Below, piece by piece: positions 44,270 to 58,100 of a stretch of DNA of 64,000 nt. The stretch spans positions 185,702 through 249,701 of the forward strand of contig QJNS01000114.1 of NCBI GenBank assembly GCA_004154925.1. Reading direction: 5' to 3'. A program made the translations under genes and the position numbers. Position 1 is the stretch's first letter; every line of letters begins with the position of its first letter. This stretch comes from Monosporascus cannonballus. Its lineage: Eukaryota > Ascomycota > Sordariomycetes > Xylariales. The notes under the pieces were generated by a model. That model had not been told where the DNA came from, searched no databases, and saw nothing but the letters and a program-made list of their open reading frames with translations.

Positions 44270-46693
44270 ATGACTGTCGCTCATGATTCAACCCACCGAG
44301 GGTCTCTCGGCTCCCATGGAGCGTCCACGTTCGCATTGGAGGACCGATTTGAAGTTCTGAAGGAAATCGGCGATGGCAGCTTTGGCAGTGTTTGCTTGGC
44401 GAGAGTAAGGACTGCTGGTGCGAGCGTTGCTCGGCGGGGGACGGTGGTAAGTACTATCGATACACACTAAGGTGGGCATGTCCTAATCAGATTGCCCTAG
44501 ATTGCTATAAAGACAATGAAGAAGAGCTTTGAGTCGTTCACGCCGTGTCTCGAGCTTCGGGAGGTTGTCTTTTTAAAGACATTACCACCCCACCAACACC
44601 TTGTTCCAGCTCTTGACATTTTCCTCGATCCTTACAGCAAGAAGCTCCACATCGCCATGGAGTACATGGAGGGGAATCTGTACCAGCTGATGAAGGCCCG
44701 TGATCACAAGTATCTTGACAATGCTAGCGTCAAGAGCATTCTGTTCCAAATCATGCAGGGTCTTGAGCACATCCACGCTCATCATTTCTTCCACCGTGAC
44801 ATAAAACCCGAAAACATTTTAGTCACCACGTCTGGACACCAGGACTCCGGCAACTCATTTCGGAGATATTCGGCTCTTATGACCCCGCCTTCGACACCAC
44901 CGACATACACGGTAAAAATAGCGGATTTCGGACTTGCTCGTGAAACGCATTCGAAGCTGCCGTATACGACATATGTGTCTACGAGGTGGTATCGTGCACC
45001 CGAAGTATTACTCCGAGCCGGCGAGTACTCAGCGCCTGTTGATATTTGGGCTATTGGCGCCATGGCTGTGGAGATTGCAACCCTGAAACCGCTGTTTCCA
45101 GGAGGTAACGAGGTAGACCAAGTCTGGAGAGTGTGCGAGATCATGGGCAGCCCCGGCAACTGGTACAACAAGGCGGGCGGCCGTGTGGGCGGAGGAGACT
45201 GGAAGGAAGGGACGCGGCTGGCAGGAAAACTCGGCTTCTCATTCCCCAAGATGGCCCCGCATTCTATGGATACCATTCTTCAGCAGCCGCAATGGCCTGC
45301 CTCGCTCAGCCATTTTGTTACGTGGTGTCTGATGTGGGATCCGAAGAACCGACCGACATCGACACAGGCTTTGGCGCACGAATATTTTGCTGATGCGGTC
45401 GATCCACTTAGACCGAAATCCTCGGCGTCTAAGATACTCGGACGCAAACAATCAGATATTGGGCGCGCGAAGGATTCGGCAAGCTCGACACCCAGTTCAA
45501 CGTCGAAACCCTCTTGGTTTAGGAAGTCGCTGATCGGCCGATCCGACAACAACTCAGAGAACAGCGCCGCTGTTCAAGTTGTGGCGAAAGACGTCGCGGC
45601 TCGGCCCCCTCCCGTGCAACCCCCGACTCAGAGCGAGATGCCCGCGAACAAGACCCGCCCACCCGCTGGCAAACGAACGACCTGGTCAAATGGGCCATCA
45701 AACGTAGCTCCGATGCCGATTCTGCCGACGATTCGTCCCATCTCGCCTTTGTCGGATGCCGTGACAGCTCAAGCTTCCAGTCGAACGCCGTCGTACAATG
45801 GCTCATACGCGCAGATTCCCGAAGAGAAAGGTTCGAAGAAGATCGGCCGGCAACTATCCGTCCAGTCTGGCAGTAATCAATATGCGGAAGCCCACAGGCA
45901 ACAGGCCGAGCGTGCTCTAAATGGCCATGGTGGGCTTGCGTCACCTCCGAGTGGACAGAAGGAAAGTTTCTTCTCTCATCTCAGGAAGCGGGCAAGGAGG
46001 CTTTCAGGCAGGCATCAAACTCCAGTCTCGCCGTCATACGATGATCTTGAAGCACAGGCCGGTTGCGGCCCCTGGGCTAGCAACAGGTCGTCAATGGTCA
46101 TTGACCAGCAGGGAGCCACAAACAAGACAGACAACTACGAATCCCTGGACAAAACTTTGCGAGATCACCCGAAGCCCGTTGCCGCCCAGCCACCAGTACC
46201 ACCTGCTCACATCGCCACTCCTAATAGTGGTTTAAAACGGCACCACTCGCTACCGCACCATCAACCGAGATCCGTTGACAACCTTATTGGTGCTGCTCGC
46301 ACCGCCGGCCCGATTTCCAGCAGGACAAGGCGAGCTCAAGCCACGCATGGGGTACCTGGTGATGCGCTGGATGAAGAAGACGAATTGTTGGACGAAGTTC
46401 TTCACTCCACTCAGAATTACATGAGAAGTATGGACAAGGACGTCAAGCCTAGTCTTCGACAATCAGCCAGCAACATCGTGCTCTCTAACCCTTATCCGAC
46501 GCCTTCTCACTCAGCTAGCGGGAATGCTATGTTGTTCGCGGACGGGCGTGAGGCTGTGACACCTCAGCCCTTAAACCTCAGCAAACGCTGTTCCGGTGAT
46601 GCCCAGAACAAGTGGCCAACACCGCCCTACGAAGACAATGGCTGGGCCGCCTCGGCATCTGCCAGCATATGGGCTGCCGGGAACAGATTTTAA
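44270..46693 (+). CDS. Ime2/MAK/RCK-family serine/threonine kinase
   Basis: This CMGC kinase group includes yeast Ime2 and Aspergillus ImeB, which control meiosis, sexual development and light or nutrient responses. Exons 44270-44446 and 44501-46693 give 789 residues; the 54-nt intron is at the usual place just before the VAIK-type strand. The kinase domain shows P-loop GDGSFGSV (34-41), IAIK (Lys 63), HRDIKPEN (157-164), DFG (201-203) and an activation loop with a TTY motif (215-217) before VSTRWYRAPE. About 25 extra residues between the catalytic loop and DFG (TSGHQDSGNSFRRYSALMTP) are typical of Ime2 relatives. The 480-residue C-terminal region is Ser/Pro-rich and basic, with motifs such as FFSHLRKRARRLSGRH. 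The start follows a short in-frame GTG stretch; the ATG at 44270 fits best. Confidence 0.93.
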
Positions 46694-49690
46694 CCGCGTG
46701 ATAGTTGCTTGGTTGCTTGACTCCAGGAGTCACTGTAGTCTCGGTTGTGTCTTCACAGTACGGCGTTTGGTGCGAGGGGTTAAGGCAGTTTTACGATATC
46801 ATCATTTTACGGCACTCGTTTTCGGCATTCTGCGCAATCTTGGTTCGCTCTCGTCCGACTGACTTTGGGGCTATTCCCCCTCTCACCATCCTCTGCGTCG
46901 TCACCCTGCCCAGTTCTAATACCCTCGACAGCCACGCCGGTCGAAGCTGCGCCGAAGTCGAACTTTCTCTTCTATCTTTTTCTAAGAATACCCCATATAG
47001 ACCTGAGGCTTCGAGAGATTGTAAATAGGGCAAGGATTCCTCTCAGCGCTATTTCCTTTGTTTGACTTGGATGAATCGAGGGCTCTCTAGTCTTCTCTTC
47101 GTCCAAAAGTATAGGACTATGGCTGAGTCACGGATGGCGCATATTCTGGGAGCCTTACAATCTGCACGGTTTTCAAAACTGTGTTACTGTACAAAAAAAC
47201 TGCATATGTTTTATTAGGTTGGAGTGGTTTCAGTGGGTATGGCTCAAATTATTAGACGCTATTGGGAGAAGAGCCACCACCTCGATGAGTCTGTCATCTA
47301 TTCGTCAAGAGATGGGTATATATATTCCATGTATGTATACGGTTGAGCGTAAACCCCAAATATCATCTATAAACGGCGCATGGGGTCCGGCGAATCGTTG
47401 GTTAGGTTCGGGCCTTGGCAATTTTAATAACTTAAGACGGAATGACCTCGTCTTAATTATAATAGCGAACAGAGTGGTTTGACCTTTTTGAAATACTTGA
47501 AATAAGACGTGTCCAGTTTAATGACGTGACGAGACTGCAAAGATGCCTTGAAATTACACCCAAGTACTTCCTCGCGGGGACCATATATGCTCCTTCCGCA
47601 TCCCCGTCTTTCCGAAGCCAAGTCCCGGACAAGGGGGCCGGACAAACAAACCTACGACTTTGAGCCTGAGGCGTCCAGGGGGCCGCTAGAGTCCAATTAG
47701 GTAGGCATGATGGGAGTTGATGGACGAATTATCGCCGTCGAATCTATTACTGGCCGGGCGGTGTATCGAGCTGTACGGGGAGAAAGACAACGCGGAAATA
47801 AGGAGATGAAGAACCCAGCGGCTCGCTCGATGGGCAGGTAGGTGGGACCATCCCACATACCGCGCCATCTATGTATGACTGACTACGCGATACCCTGCCT
47901 AGATCCCAGCCTTTGGCGCCGGTCGCTGCGCGTTTTTGCTCGGTCGGCCCTTTTTCTTTTCTTATATATATATAAATGAATCATGGCGCTGGTGACGTTG
48001 TTATCTCCAGGAACGGAGAGACAGGAGGGAGCGAGATATACTTGCTACTACCCCGTCCGCGCTTTCTCCTTGCTCGGCAACCCGGGTTAGGCGACTCGGC
48101 TCGTCCCATGTCGTATGGTTCTGCGAACAGTTTAGCTAACGGGGGTCGGTTGAGGTTCCAGACTCCAACCGGCGTATTGGGCGGGGCATAGGGATAGGGG
48201 TAGGCGATTAGTCTGTTTGCTTGTGGCGGCTATGGGATAGGGGGGTTACGGACGGGCCCCCCTCCCTGGTCTGCCCGAAGATTTGTGAAGTTCGCGAGTA
48301 GGCGACTCTGTCCCATCGCTGTTCTCGAATCTTGAACATCACGGCAGAGGCATGGATCCTCCGTCGTCCTCCCCCCCCCCCCCCCCCCGCCCCCCCCCCC
48401 CCCGCGGCGCCTTTCCACGCCCTCCGTCTCTCCCTCGTTTTACAAAGCTGAATAGACAAGACTCATTCGTTCGCCCTCTATTGACTCTAGTATCGGAAGG
48501 AGACCACCAAGGGGGGAGCGGGTGCCTCTAGCTTGCGGCTTAGGGGGAGTGTGGGCGAGCAGACACGGCCCGCGTCGGTAGGTGGGTGGGCATTGAACAC
48601 GCCTACCACGTGTCGGTCGACCGACAATCTCTGAGATAAGAGCGGCTGCCATGGCCCAGCCCAGGGGCCCGCAACCGGCAATCCGCGGCCGGCATACGTA
48701 CTCCTCCGGAATTGTTTCTTTTCTGGCTCGATCACTGGAGGAGTTAGGCGGCCGTCCCGCGGAACTAACTAATTCGTAACAGGGCGCTTTCGCTCGCTCG
48801 TCTTGTTCGTCCGCGGCGAGTCGAGCCGCACCCCAATGCCGCGGCGGGACATGAGTGGATGGGCCGATTGATTATTTGTAGGTCGATAGCCGTGCGTATG
48901 AGCGAGTGGATCCGTCCGTCCGTCCGGCTCGTTCAGGTCCTAATAGATTGATTTGTGGATATAACGCACACTCGCATGCATACACACGCCCCTCCTCTGT
49001 TCCTTCGGATGTAATCCCTGTACTCTCATGCATTCACTCATTCTGCCAACATAGATAAGTAGCAATAGCGGCACACATTCTTGGGAGACCCAACAGCCAG
49101 TTCCTGTCTCCGATCACAGGAATATTCAATCGCTCCGAAAGAGCCATAACCATCGTATGATGCGACGCGATATTTACCTATACAGTATCTGTACAGCAAA
49201 CATACGACGTGCCATTGCGACTGAGCACGTAGGCATATACTTTATATATGGCACATGCCCCTGGCTAGCAAACGATCGATCCGGGTGGTATCATCAATGG
49301 CTGAAAAGGTGCCGAAGCGCTTCATGCTCGCGTGCTCTCAGGAGCACTCGTGTATTCCTCTTAAAGGTACCGCCCCTGGAAAAAAAGACCGACCTCTACC
49401 CCGAAGCACCCAAGTGTGTCTCCGCAAAACGCCTAACAATGCCCCACAAAACATTCTGCAGTGAAAGAACTCTAACGCCTTTTGCCCCCTTTGTCGCTAT
49501 GCTATGCTGTGCCATCCCCATCCATCATCACATGCATGTATCCGGGGCGGGAGACCCATGGCCGAGGTCCAACGCCGCCTTCCCTAGGGAAAAAAAAACC
49601 ACACCACACGCCCGGCGCCCAAGCAGGCGTCGTCAAGAACCCGTAGGCCACCCAAAAATCATAAGCTATAAATACTGGCGTAATACTCTC
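46694..49690. other. Gene-poor stretch of about 3 kb
   Basis: Holds the 3' region of the kinase gene on the left and the 3' region of the PA-TM-RING gene on the right. No additional gene recognised. A long C tract is listed separately. Confidence 0.45.
48371..48403. repeat. C-homopolymer tract with one interrupting G
   Basis: Eighteen Cs, one G and fourteen Cs in a row. On the minus strand this makes a poly-G tract able to form a quadruplex. Length is unreliable in short-read data. Confidence 0.9.
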
Positions 49691-51387
49691 TCATGGGGTG
49701 CCAGATATTTCGTCAGGAGCCCGCGAGGCGCCGGAATCAGCTTGATCGGGCGGGTGAGACTGACGTCGCGTACGAATGTGGAATTTCTCCCGCAGACGAT
49801 CCGTCAACTTGGTATGCCGACTTTGGTCGTCCGCCGATCCCGGGCCGGCGGCCTGCTGAGTTTGCCGGTATTGGCGCAGGGCCTGGATCCGCTCGTCTAC
49901 GGAGGCATGGCGCAGTCTGTTCCAGTCCAGCAGGCGGGAAATTCGCCGCCTGTTGGCCATATTTATATCCGCTACGTCTGTCTCGACCGGAGCGGCCAGA
50001 TGCCCATCGACATCGGCGCCGTCTTGGCTCCCGGGAGCAGGACTTGCTTCGCCATCTGTTGTGGCCTGACGTCGAAGGTCCAAGCGACTGGGAATAATTG
50101 TTAGAGACTGAATGCGAAGCCTAATCAGAATTGAGAACTCACCATAGCGGGCAGGTACCGGAGACATTGACCAGCCACGGGTCGACGCACTGTGGGTGGA
50201 ATTTGTGATCGCAAGGCAATAGCCTTACGTCCTCCCCCACCGTGAAATCCTCGGTGCAGATAGAGCATCCCACGTGCTCGTCACCGTCACCCTCGGCTGA
50301 TGACCGGTTCTCCTGAGAAACAACAGGCGCCAGTGTTTCCGCCCTCGAACTTGTCACTGGATGTGCTTCAGATGGTGCATTTGATTGGTAGTTTATCGAC
50401 CTGGCTTGTGCATCGTCCTGGCGATCTCCTGACGTGCTCTCGAGTTCGTGCTCGGGATCTGGTTTCGCAGGACGTGAATCCCCAAACTTGACGATCGGGA
50501 TAGTGTCGAGAACGGCGCGGGCAAGACCTTTAGCTCGGCTCTGTCTCGGTCTTCCACCGAAACTTGGTCTCGGGCCGTATCTTTCGGGGTGGCGATGGGC
50601 CCGGATTGCCCCGGAACTAATAATGACCAAGAAAAGCAAGGTAATGATACCCGTAATACTATATAGGATACTCATGGCGACAGCCGAGTTACTACTGCCT
50701 TCTCTGGGAGGCAGATAAATACCAGAACCAGGGGAAGTCTGGTTGGAAGTGATGGTTGCACTGATGCCCCGCTTTGAAGCTTCTGCATCATTTCTCGCTT
50801 CGTATGCTTCCTCGGCGTCAGTCATGGTCCAGATATTGCGGGATTCCAAGTCTGAGCCCCCAAGCGAACAGCTGCCTCCCACGGTACTATAAAGTAAGAT
50901 GGCTTCTATATCGCTAGCGATGAGGGCGTTGAGCATGTCATCTGGACTGATGTATGAATCGTCCCCGCCGGCCGTATCGCAAGACATATAAGCGATCGTG
51001 TCGGAACCGTTGATGGTGTTGTAGTTGAAATGATCGACTAATACCATATTACCTCGGATTCCGCGCAGCGCCTATTTCCAGTTTAGCCATCACTTACTCC
51101 GGAGGACTCACGGAGGGCCAATTTAGTACCTCGCGCTCTTGATCATCTACTCTGCCAGAAGCACGTTGAGAAGGCAGGCCAGCTGCCCGCGTCAAGGGTG
51201 CCACGGAGTACTCTTTTGTAATTGGGCCCGAGTCAGGCCGTAGGGAGAGCGTCATCGAATATTCATATGTGGATGGCGGTAAATTGTCTAACGGGCTTGC
51301 CGTAGCTCCTTCAACAATCGCAAAGGGGAGTATAATGGCGGATGCTAAAATGGACCAGGCCATCCCTGCCACCGTCGACGTCGCCAT
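49691..51387 (-). CDS. PA-TM-RING type E3 ubiquitin ligase (RING-H2, endomembrane)
   Basis: Proteins with a lumenal PA-like domain, one membrane helix and a cytosolic RING-H2 act as E3 ligases in the endosome/vacuole sorting route (RNF13/GRAIL and fungal relatives). Minus-strand exons 51387-51130, 51071-50143 and 50087-49691 give 527 residues. The N-terminus is a signal peptide ([19 protein letters not shown]). The lumenal part has DTIAYMSCD and [15 protein letters not shown]. The membrane helix is [21 protein letters not shown]. The RING-H2 reads [25 protein letters not shown] and, across a 55-nt intron, CPLC. A C-terminal helical tail contains [15 protein letters not shown]. The first intron is ambiguous: a GTACTA donor (58 nt) or a GTGAGT donor (40 nt) both keep phase. 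I prefer the longer because 40 nt is below the usual minimum. Confidence 0.9.
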
Positions 51388-54271
51388 GTCGTCCGAGCAC
51401 CGGCAGCTATCCTAGGTTCGGGGCGACTATCGAGTTGAGCGCGGAAGGGGTTGAGGAGATGAGGATGGCAGAGAGCAGTAGGTGACGGCGCAGTAGTTGG
51501 ATCAATGACGATAGTTCGAAGTAGAATAGCACTAGCCGAAAAGGCCGGTGTCAAATCCCAAGATCGTCACTGTACTCGCATGCTTGACATCGGAATAGAC
51601 ATGGGTTTGATTCGGCAGGCACTTCTTAGGGGAAACAGTGGAGAGCCGCAGCGTGCCAGCGTAGTTGCGAATCGGGTGCTACCTCTTACTGCGTAGGTGA
51701 GTGACTCTGTATGTGGGTAAATGGAAAGGATATCTAAGGGTAGGGACATGGATGGTTCGCAGGAAATTCGGAATTAATCAAACGGATACAGATATTGTGG
51801 ACCTGACGTAAACTTAGAGGCAATGCAGACAGCCTGTGGACAGTACCTAGGTATGTAAAAGAAGTAGGTAGGTACAGCGACTAAAGACACAACACAAGGT
51901 AGGTAAGTAGTAGTAGTTGACAAGAATGCGGCTCGGTCAGGGCATGTGGGGACGTGCCGGGGGCTGCCGGGGGGGAGGGGGAGAGGGGGGAGAGGGATGG
52001 ATGGATGCGACACAAGAAGAGATGGGCAAAACGCATACGGTAACGGGGCTGAACGACATTGGGATGCCAAGGCCCACAAGCACTCGACCCAAGACATCGC
52101 CAAGCGTAGAACTTTCAAATGTCGTTGTTTAAGAATCCCGAATCACAGGTGAGCTTGCGAGAAAGTTAATTTGCCCGTTATTAGTTGACAGTGTCTTGGA
52201 CAGTCTTTTTGTGTTTTGGAGTCAACGGCATTAACCTGCCTGACCCCCCCAAATAGTAAGTTGCGAATGGGTCACGTATGATGTAAAGACCGGATGGATT
52301 ACGTACCTATCTAGCGTTGTAGCGCAAAGTAAATCGAGCCTGCATGCATCCCGCATGTGCAGATGGGTTCATATAATATGTCGGATGATTTAATATATGC
52401 AAGGCGCGACTAATCAAAGAATCCGTGATAATGTTCAATGGTTCATTGGCCCAAGGCGTGAACTGTAAATTGCCGGATGAGTGCAAATCATTTGTGGGGC
52501 TACCCTTGCTGAAATCCGCCATTGTTTTCTCAGAGACGGTCGCAACTGATGAATGATAAACCGCTTCCGAAACAGACCTGAAATCGTCTCTTCCAAACAT
52601 ACTAACGTTAGGTACTAGGTAGGCGATTCCTGGGGTCTTGTCCATTCTACCGGAACTAGCTGCACGTGGGCGCAGCAGAACATAAGGAAGATGCAAAAAT
52701 AAACATTCAGCATGGCGATGGGAACGAAACACAGCATGGATATGAATTGAGTAGTTGTCGTTCTGTCAATGGAAGGGTTGATATATCCGGCTGGTGTCCT
52801 GGTCAGCCACTTTTGCCTTATAAACTGACCCGACTACCTACCTTATATACCATCCCAGCTATGTATGTAATACCAAAACGCATATTATTTCCCTGCGGCG
52901 TTCTTAAAAGTAAGCTCCAACAGAGTCCCTTTTATATGTCTCAGCTCCCGCCTCTCCCCTATTTGAAACTGCACGAGTGTCTATCGGCGTTTCGCTTATT
53001 TAGAGTTCGGGCTTCCCGGTCGATAAAAAATTCGCATATCAGCAGCGCTCACTTTTCTTCAAACAGAACGCCTCTGGGTATGCCACAATTGGGCCTTGTC
53101 CCCAAGACAATGCGGCCATGCTATAGCCCATGATAACGTACAAAGCCCGAAATTACCTATTCCTTTTCCTGATATGACAATCGGGCGCTTAACAGAGGCC
53201 CGCTTACACATACATACTAGGTCCCCCCGAGGACGAGAACTGAAAAGTGGTTCCCTTCCATTAGGTAGTTAGAGCCTCAAAGACAGGGTCCGTCAAATGC
53301 TTGCTTACGAGTGAGACTAACGATGTGGCGCATTCCTCTATACGCGGTACTTATACTCTGGTCAGCCTTTGTCCATGTTCCAGTAACCCGGGCCAGACCT
53401 GGACAGGTGCTCGGATCCATATTCGCAATAACAGCAGCAGCAGCAGCGGTAAACGCCAAGGACCAGCTCAGCAGGAACCGAGAGAAACCCTAATCGGCCT
53501 CCGGCGGCGGACGACCGCGATGCAAGAAATGGGACGGAAAACTTCTCTGTTCACTGCATCTTGTCTAGTAGGTACCCCTGTCCGCTTGACGACCGGCTAG
53601 AGTTTTCGAGTCTCAGATTCCAAAACCCGCCGCGTTTCTTGCGCCAGAGTTGGCTAGCCGCTCTATGTCGACCTCGGTACAGACGGCGGCTGGATATATC
53701 ATGTCATCTATATATCCCACCGACTAGGAGCGGGAGAAGGAAACTGCTTTGGCGTACAGCTGCCTCAGTCCCCAAAGCTGGTGTCTTGTGCTCGGGACGC
53801 TGTGACGCGTCGTGAATACAGTAGTATCAAGTCTCCTTGGCCAGGACTGCATTCCCAAGGACTTCATAGAATTAACCGATCTGAAACCCTTCCAACAGTG
53901 TGTCGTGTTTCTGGTTTAGCCATAAGCCTTATGTAATCAGTCACATGCAACGAGGCCTTGTGAGCATTTGGTTCGCATGACAGCGGGCATCTATGCGTTA
54001 GTGAACGTTCGCATGATGGCTGAAGCAGCCGTAGAGCTCAGACATCGCAATGATTACCGTGGCCCAGCCTGGATGACCGTCTACTCTCACGTAGAAACGC
54101 TTTTGCCTCGGTGGTCCCATATCCCAGGACCTTCTAGGTGTCAGATAAGTTGGACCATGTCTTCCCGGGATTTACGCTATCATGACCGCAAGCCAACTCG
54201 TCCTTCAATATGAATGGCCCCGTGCCGACGATACCGACCATTCACCCGACCCTGACTAGCAGGCCTCACCA
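51388..54271. other. Gene-poor stretch of about 2.9 kb
   Basis: No gene recognised. It includes the promoter side of the RING gene and the 3' side of the cofactor B gene. A small open frame at 53311-53493 begins with a hydrophobic stretch (IPLYAVLILWSAFVHVPV) that could be a signal peptide, but it is only 60 residues and overlaps others. Confidence 0.45.
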
Positions 54272-55125
54272 TCAGATCTCTTCCATGTCCTCCAGGTCGT
54301 CTACTGTGGGGTAGTCGCCCACCTCCACACGCTCTGGCCTGACGAAAACGCCATGCTTGAGTGCCGATTCGGCACCCCAGTACCGTGTACCGCCGATGCT
54401 GCCATCGTTCTTGCCGACTGGCTCGTCCAGGTGAACTCCGACCCAGGCACCGATCGTGCCGGGGATCTCCTTAACTTCGCCTACGTACTTGATCTCTCCC
54501 CTGCGCGAGTCGTCGCCGCCTACCCTACACCTCTTACCCACCTCAATGACCCGGTCCCGTATCTCCTGCTCCAAGGCATCGATCTTGGCCTTCTCGAGGC
54601 TGGGGGCTTCGGGGTTGAATCTCCCGAGCTTCTCGGCCTTCTTCCAGGCCAGGACCGAGTCGGACTTCTTCTCGTACTCCTCAGGGGGCATGACATATTT
54701 CTCGACGCCGGAGGTATCGTTGAGATTCAGCCTGGCACCTGGCGGCCGAGTGTCAAGTACCTTGGAACATTATTAGCGGTCGTTGGTCTCAACTTATGCA
54801 GCCTACATCACGCCTCGATGTCTTTTACTTTGTTGCTTCTGCCCGGGTAGGCTACCCGGATGGCAAACATATACGAAAACAGACTTACATGCAGCTCTGC
54901 ATAAGCAGTCAGGGGAAAACCGGACAAGAAAGTGTGGTCCTCATCGGCGGCCTCAACAGGTACCGCTTCCTTGCCAGTGGTCTTCAAAGTAATCCGCTGG
55001 CACGAGGGCGGCACCCCGATAATCGGCTCGAGTTTGTTCCTCAGTTGGCTGATGGACCATGACGGCGTGATACGCCGCTCGGACGACACATTGTCAGATA
55101 TGACTTGCAGCGGGACATCCGCCAT
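54272..55125 (-). CDS. alp11: Tubulin-folding cofactor B (CAP-Gly protein)
   Basis: Cofactor B captures alpha-tubulin after CCT release and works with cofactor E to make assembly-competent tubulin dimers in the cytosol. Minus-strand exons 55125-54889 and 54760-54272 give 241 residues, the usual length. Residues about 5-85 form the ubiquitin-like domain (LQVISDNVSSERRITPSWSI, TAYAELHVLDTRPPG). A coiled stretch (EKAKIDALEQEIRDRVIEVG) leads to the CAP-Gly domain: GEIKYVGEVKEIPGTIGAWVGVHLDEPVGKNDGSIGG, with the GKNDG tubulin-binding motif. The protein ends DLEDMEEI, comparable to the acidic DEI-type end of animal cofactor B. The intron (128 nt) uses GTAAGT and CCAAG borders, with the exon starting GTACTTGAC. 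Confidence 0.95.
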
Positions 55126-58100
55126 GATCGACCTGCTCTCGGGGAAGGGCTGAGTCCTTAGGGGGGGTTAGAAGAGGCGCTAAATGCGTGGGAAACCGGT
55201 ATGAGATACCTCGGCACCCAGTTAGGTAGGGATTCCTGCGGTTGGGTTGAGATGCTAGGTATATTTTTGGACTGCCCTCCCGAGCCGCGCGGTTGACGTT
55301 GGACGCCGATTGTATCACAAAACATATAAAGATTTACGGGTCTGGCCGCCGATTAGCTGATACGGACTGCAATATGATATTAACATGGGGGAACAATACA
55401 TATGCCAAGCTTCTATAGGGACGTGAGAGCCTGCGCGTTTAAGGCGAAGTCATGTCGATGACTTTTTGTTGCCGTTGGCGGAAGGGACGTACTTTATCCA
55501 ATCCCAAGAGTCTGGTACCTGGCCAGGATGTTGGGCAGCACTACCTACAACAACGCCACATTAGCCACAGAAGCCCCAGCTCTGTCCCCGGCGATTGGGT
55601 GTCGGAGGTACAAACGCAAACTTTCCGGGAACGAGCGCGCTTCATCCATGGCCCTAGCTAATAAGTTGGAGCCTTCCATTCATCCCCCTTTCGTCCATCA
55701 CAACCAACATTGGGGGGACGTGCTTGTTCGTCGCGAGACCAGCTACGCTGTAGTATCGTCACTCATGCCTGGCCAATTGCAGCATCTGCCAAAACTAAAT
55801 AGCTCTAATTGTGTGCAACCAGCCGACGACAGTGTTTCCGGACCGTCTGCGACTGTCTTCATTGGACGGCGCCGTTTGTATGGGGCCCCTGAAGGCCCAG
55901 CCCGTTGGGTGCACGACAGACTTCCCAGCGAGGCGTTGCGGAATCTGGTTTGTTCGCCTGCTGCCGTCAGACGTCGATGACATTGCATCAGGGAGGCGGC
56001 GGGCCACCTTCCGGATATCGACACGCCGCTCTCTCTCGACGCCTTGTGGAAGCAACCGTCCCTATCTCGACAACAAGGGATCGCCGAGCAGGTCACATTG
56101 AAAATTTTCAGAACAAACACAAGCCATACTATGTGACGATATAGGTACGTGAGGGGGCATATCTTCAGCCACTTTTGTGGGGGGTTGCAGGCAGGAGGAG
56201 TTGGGAGCATGCAAGTTCGACCACGGTGTCGAGGGCTAGGCCTGCACCATATTCTTGAGATGACAAGTCACATTCTTGGGGGTCGCCCTACCAGATCTGG
56301 CGATCTGACAGGCGCTTTTGGTTCAAGAACGTTATAATGTGAACCTTATATTTCATCTCAAAGACGTGCAGCAGTTATCAACCGTCCGTTTGAGATCACA
56401 TCAAGGTGGTAGGCAGCCGAGACACGCAAACCCCCGGAGGAACCATAATATTGCTTGCCTATACGCGTACTTTTGTAAGCCTCTGCTGATCCTCACGGCA
56501 TGGGTGACAAGGTGGAGGAGTACTGCCTTCAGATTATTCGCGGAGACGAATTACCTTGTTCCCATCATTGAGCAGGATCAATACCCGCAGACAGCAATTT
56601 TCACCGCTTCGGATGCAATCGTGGCAACTGCGGCCAGCGCCCACTCGACGCCACGGCCGAGCTGCATTACCTAGAATGAATACGTAGGACGCGTTCGGTT
56701 TCCTCGCCCAGCGGTTTTGTTGGGGTAGAAAGCGCAAAAGAGCTCGTTCGGGCAGGCAGACGTACTGTTCAGCGCGCCCCAGGTAGCATCGTGTCATTCT
56801 ATAGCATGCCGCCACGAAGGAAGAGACGTCGGCTCCATGTCACCGATCATGCATTATGATGTCGACCTAGGCCAGGGTGTTCACTGTGGCTAAGTAGCTT
56901 CGTAGTCAGAGGGCTAACGGTGATGTGGAGTGGAAGCGTCTATACGAGCACCAGAGGGGGGGGTATGCAAATAATAAATATCAACCAGCCACAATGCGAG
57001 TGCTCATGACTCAACACGTCTTCCACGAACGATAACACGACGCAAGTTGACGGTGTTGCTGGCAACACTGCACTGGGATACCTCGCTGCCGGGGGACTGC
57101 GCAATTGGAATCGCTCGGATCCCCTAAGCAACTTGACAATAGTTGGAGTGGGTCGTTGAGTCAGATCAGGTGGTGCCTGGATTGACTGGCTCTCGGGATA
57201 TTTTGGCGATAGCCCTGTAAAATAAATCGAGGCAAAGAATATCAAGTGTGCATATATATATATATCGTGTCTCACTTGACGTAGGGAGTGTCTTGTGTAA
57301 TATTTTGTGTCCCTGAGCATGGGAAGGTGATTGATTTACTCAGCCCAGCGCGCTTCGGTAAACACTTACCGAGGACTACCTACCTAAGGTAACTGTCAAT
57401 CTAATAGGCACGATGGAAACGGTAAGAATTATCTGGATGCTTATACCTGAGCTCAGTATGCGATGCGCTCGGCGTCATAGGAAAGGGTATTATTCTATTT
57501 GCTTAATGGGTTTAGTCACCCTCCTTCTTCCTTATTATTTCTCTTCTTTGACAGGCTTCCATTCTCACTATACATAGACGATAACTAATCCGAAACATAC
57601 GAATCTCTCACAACAATAGCATTATGCCCAGGGCTCCTCCGGTTCTTACCGACTCATACTACCAGTAAGGACAAAGCAGACGAACAAAGATGATCCGCCT
57701 TGTCGGGCAGCAACAGCGCCAAACACGCCGACGGATCATCTAGCCTAGCCTGGTCTGTCCTCACCCACACACACATATCCCACTCCTTCAGTCTCTTTCC
57801 GCGGATGTATGCGCGTACGTAGCAAGTACTCGTAACAGTGTCCGGCCTCTGCGTCATATCTTATACTTGGCCCTATGGCTGGTAGCTCTCTGTTCAAACC
57901 TCCAGCAGGATGAAGCTGCTGCATCGTGGCGAACATCAGTTGGTGAACATACAACATACAAGAAGCAATCAAGCAAGCCAACCTGCCCGTCTGCCTGCTT
58001 GCCTGCCTACCTGCATCATTCGGCCCAAAGGCGGTGCGGCATCAACGGCCCACCCATCGCGATCCATTTTCATTGACATTTTCTTTTGTTTTTCCCTCTT

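Noticed and set aside
49157..50104. Plus-strand frame of 315 residues
   Set aside because: It mostly overlaps the last exon of the PA-TM-RING gene on the other strand and has no motif of its own.
55528..56210. Open frames of about 150 residues on both strands
   Set aside because: No motif or intron structure, and mutual overlap; not enough to call a gene.
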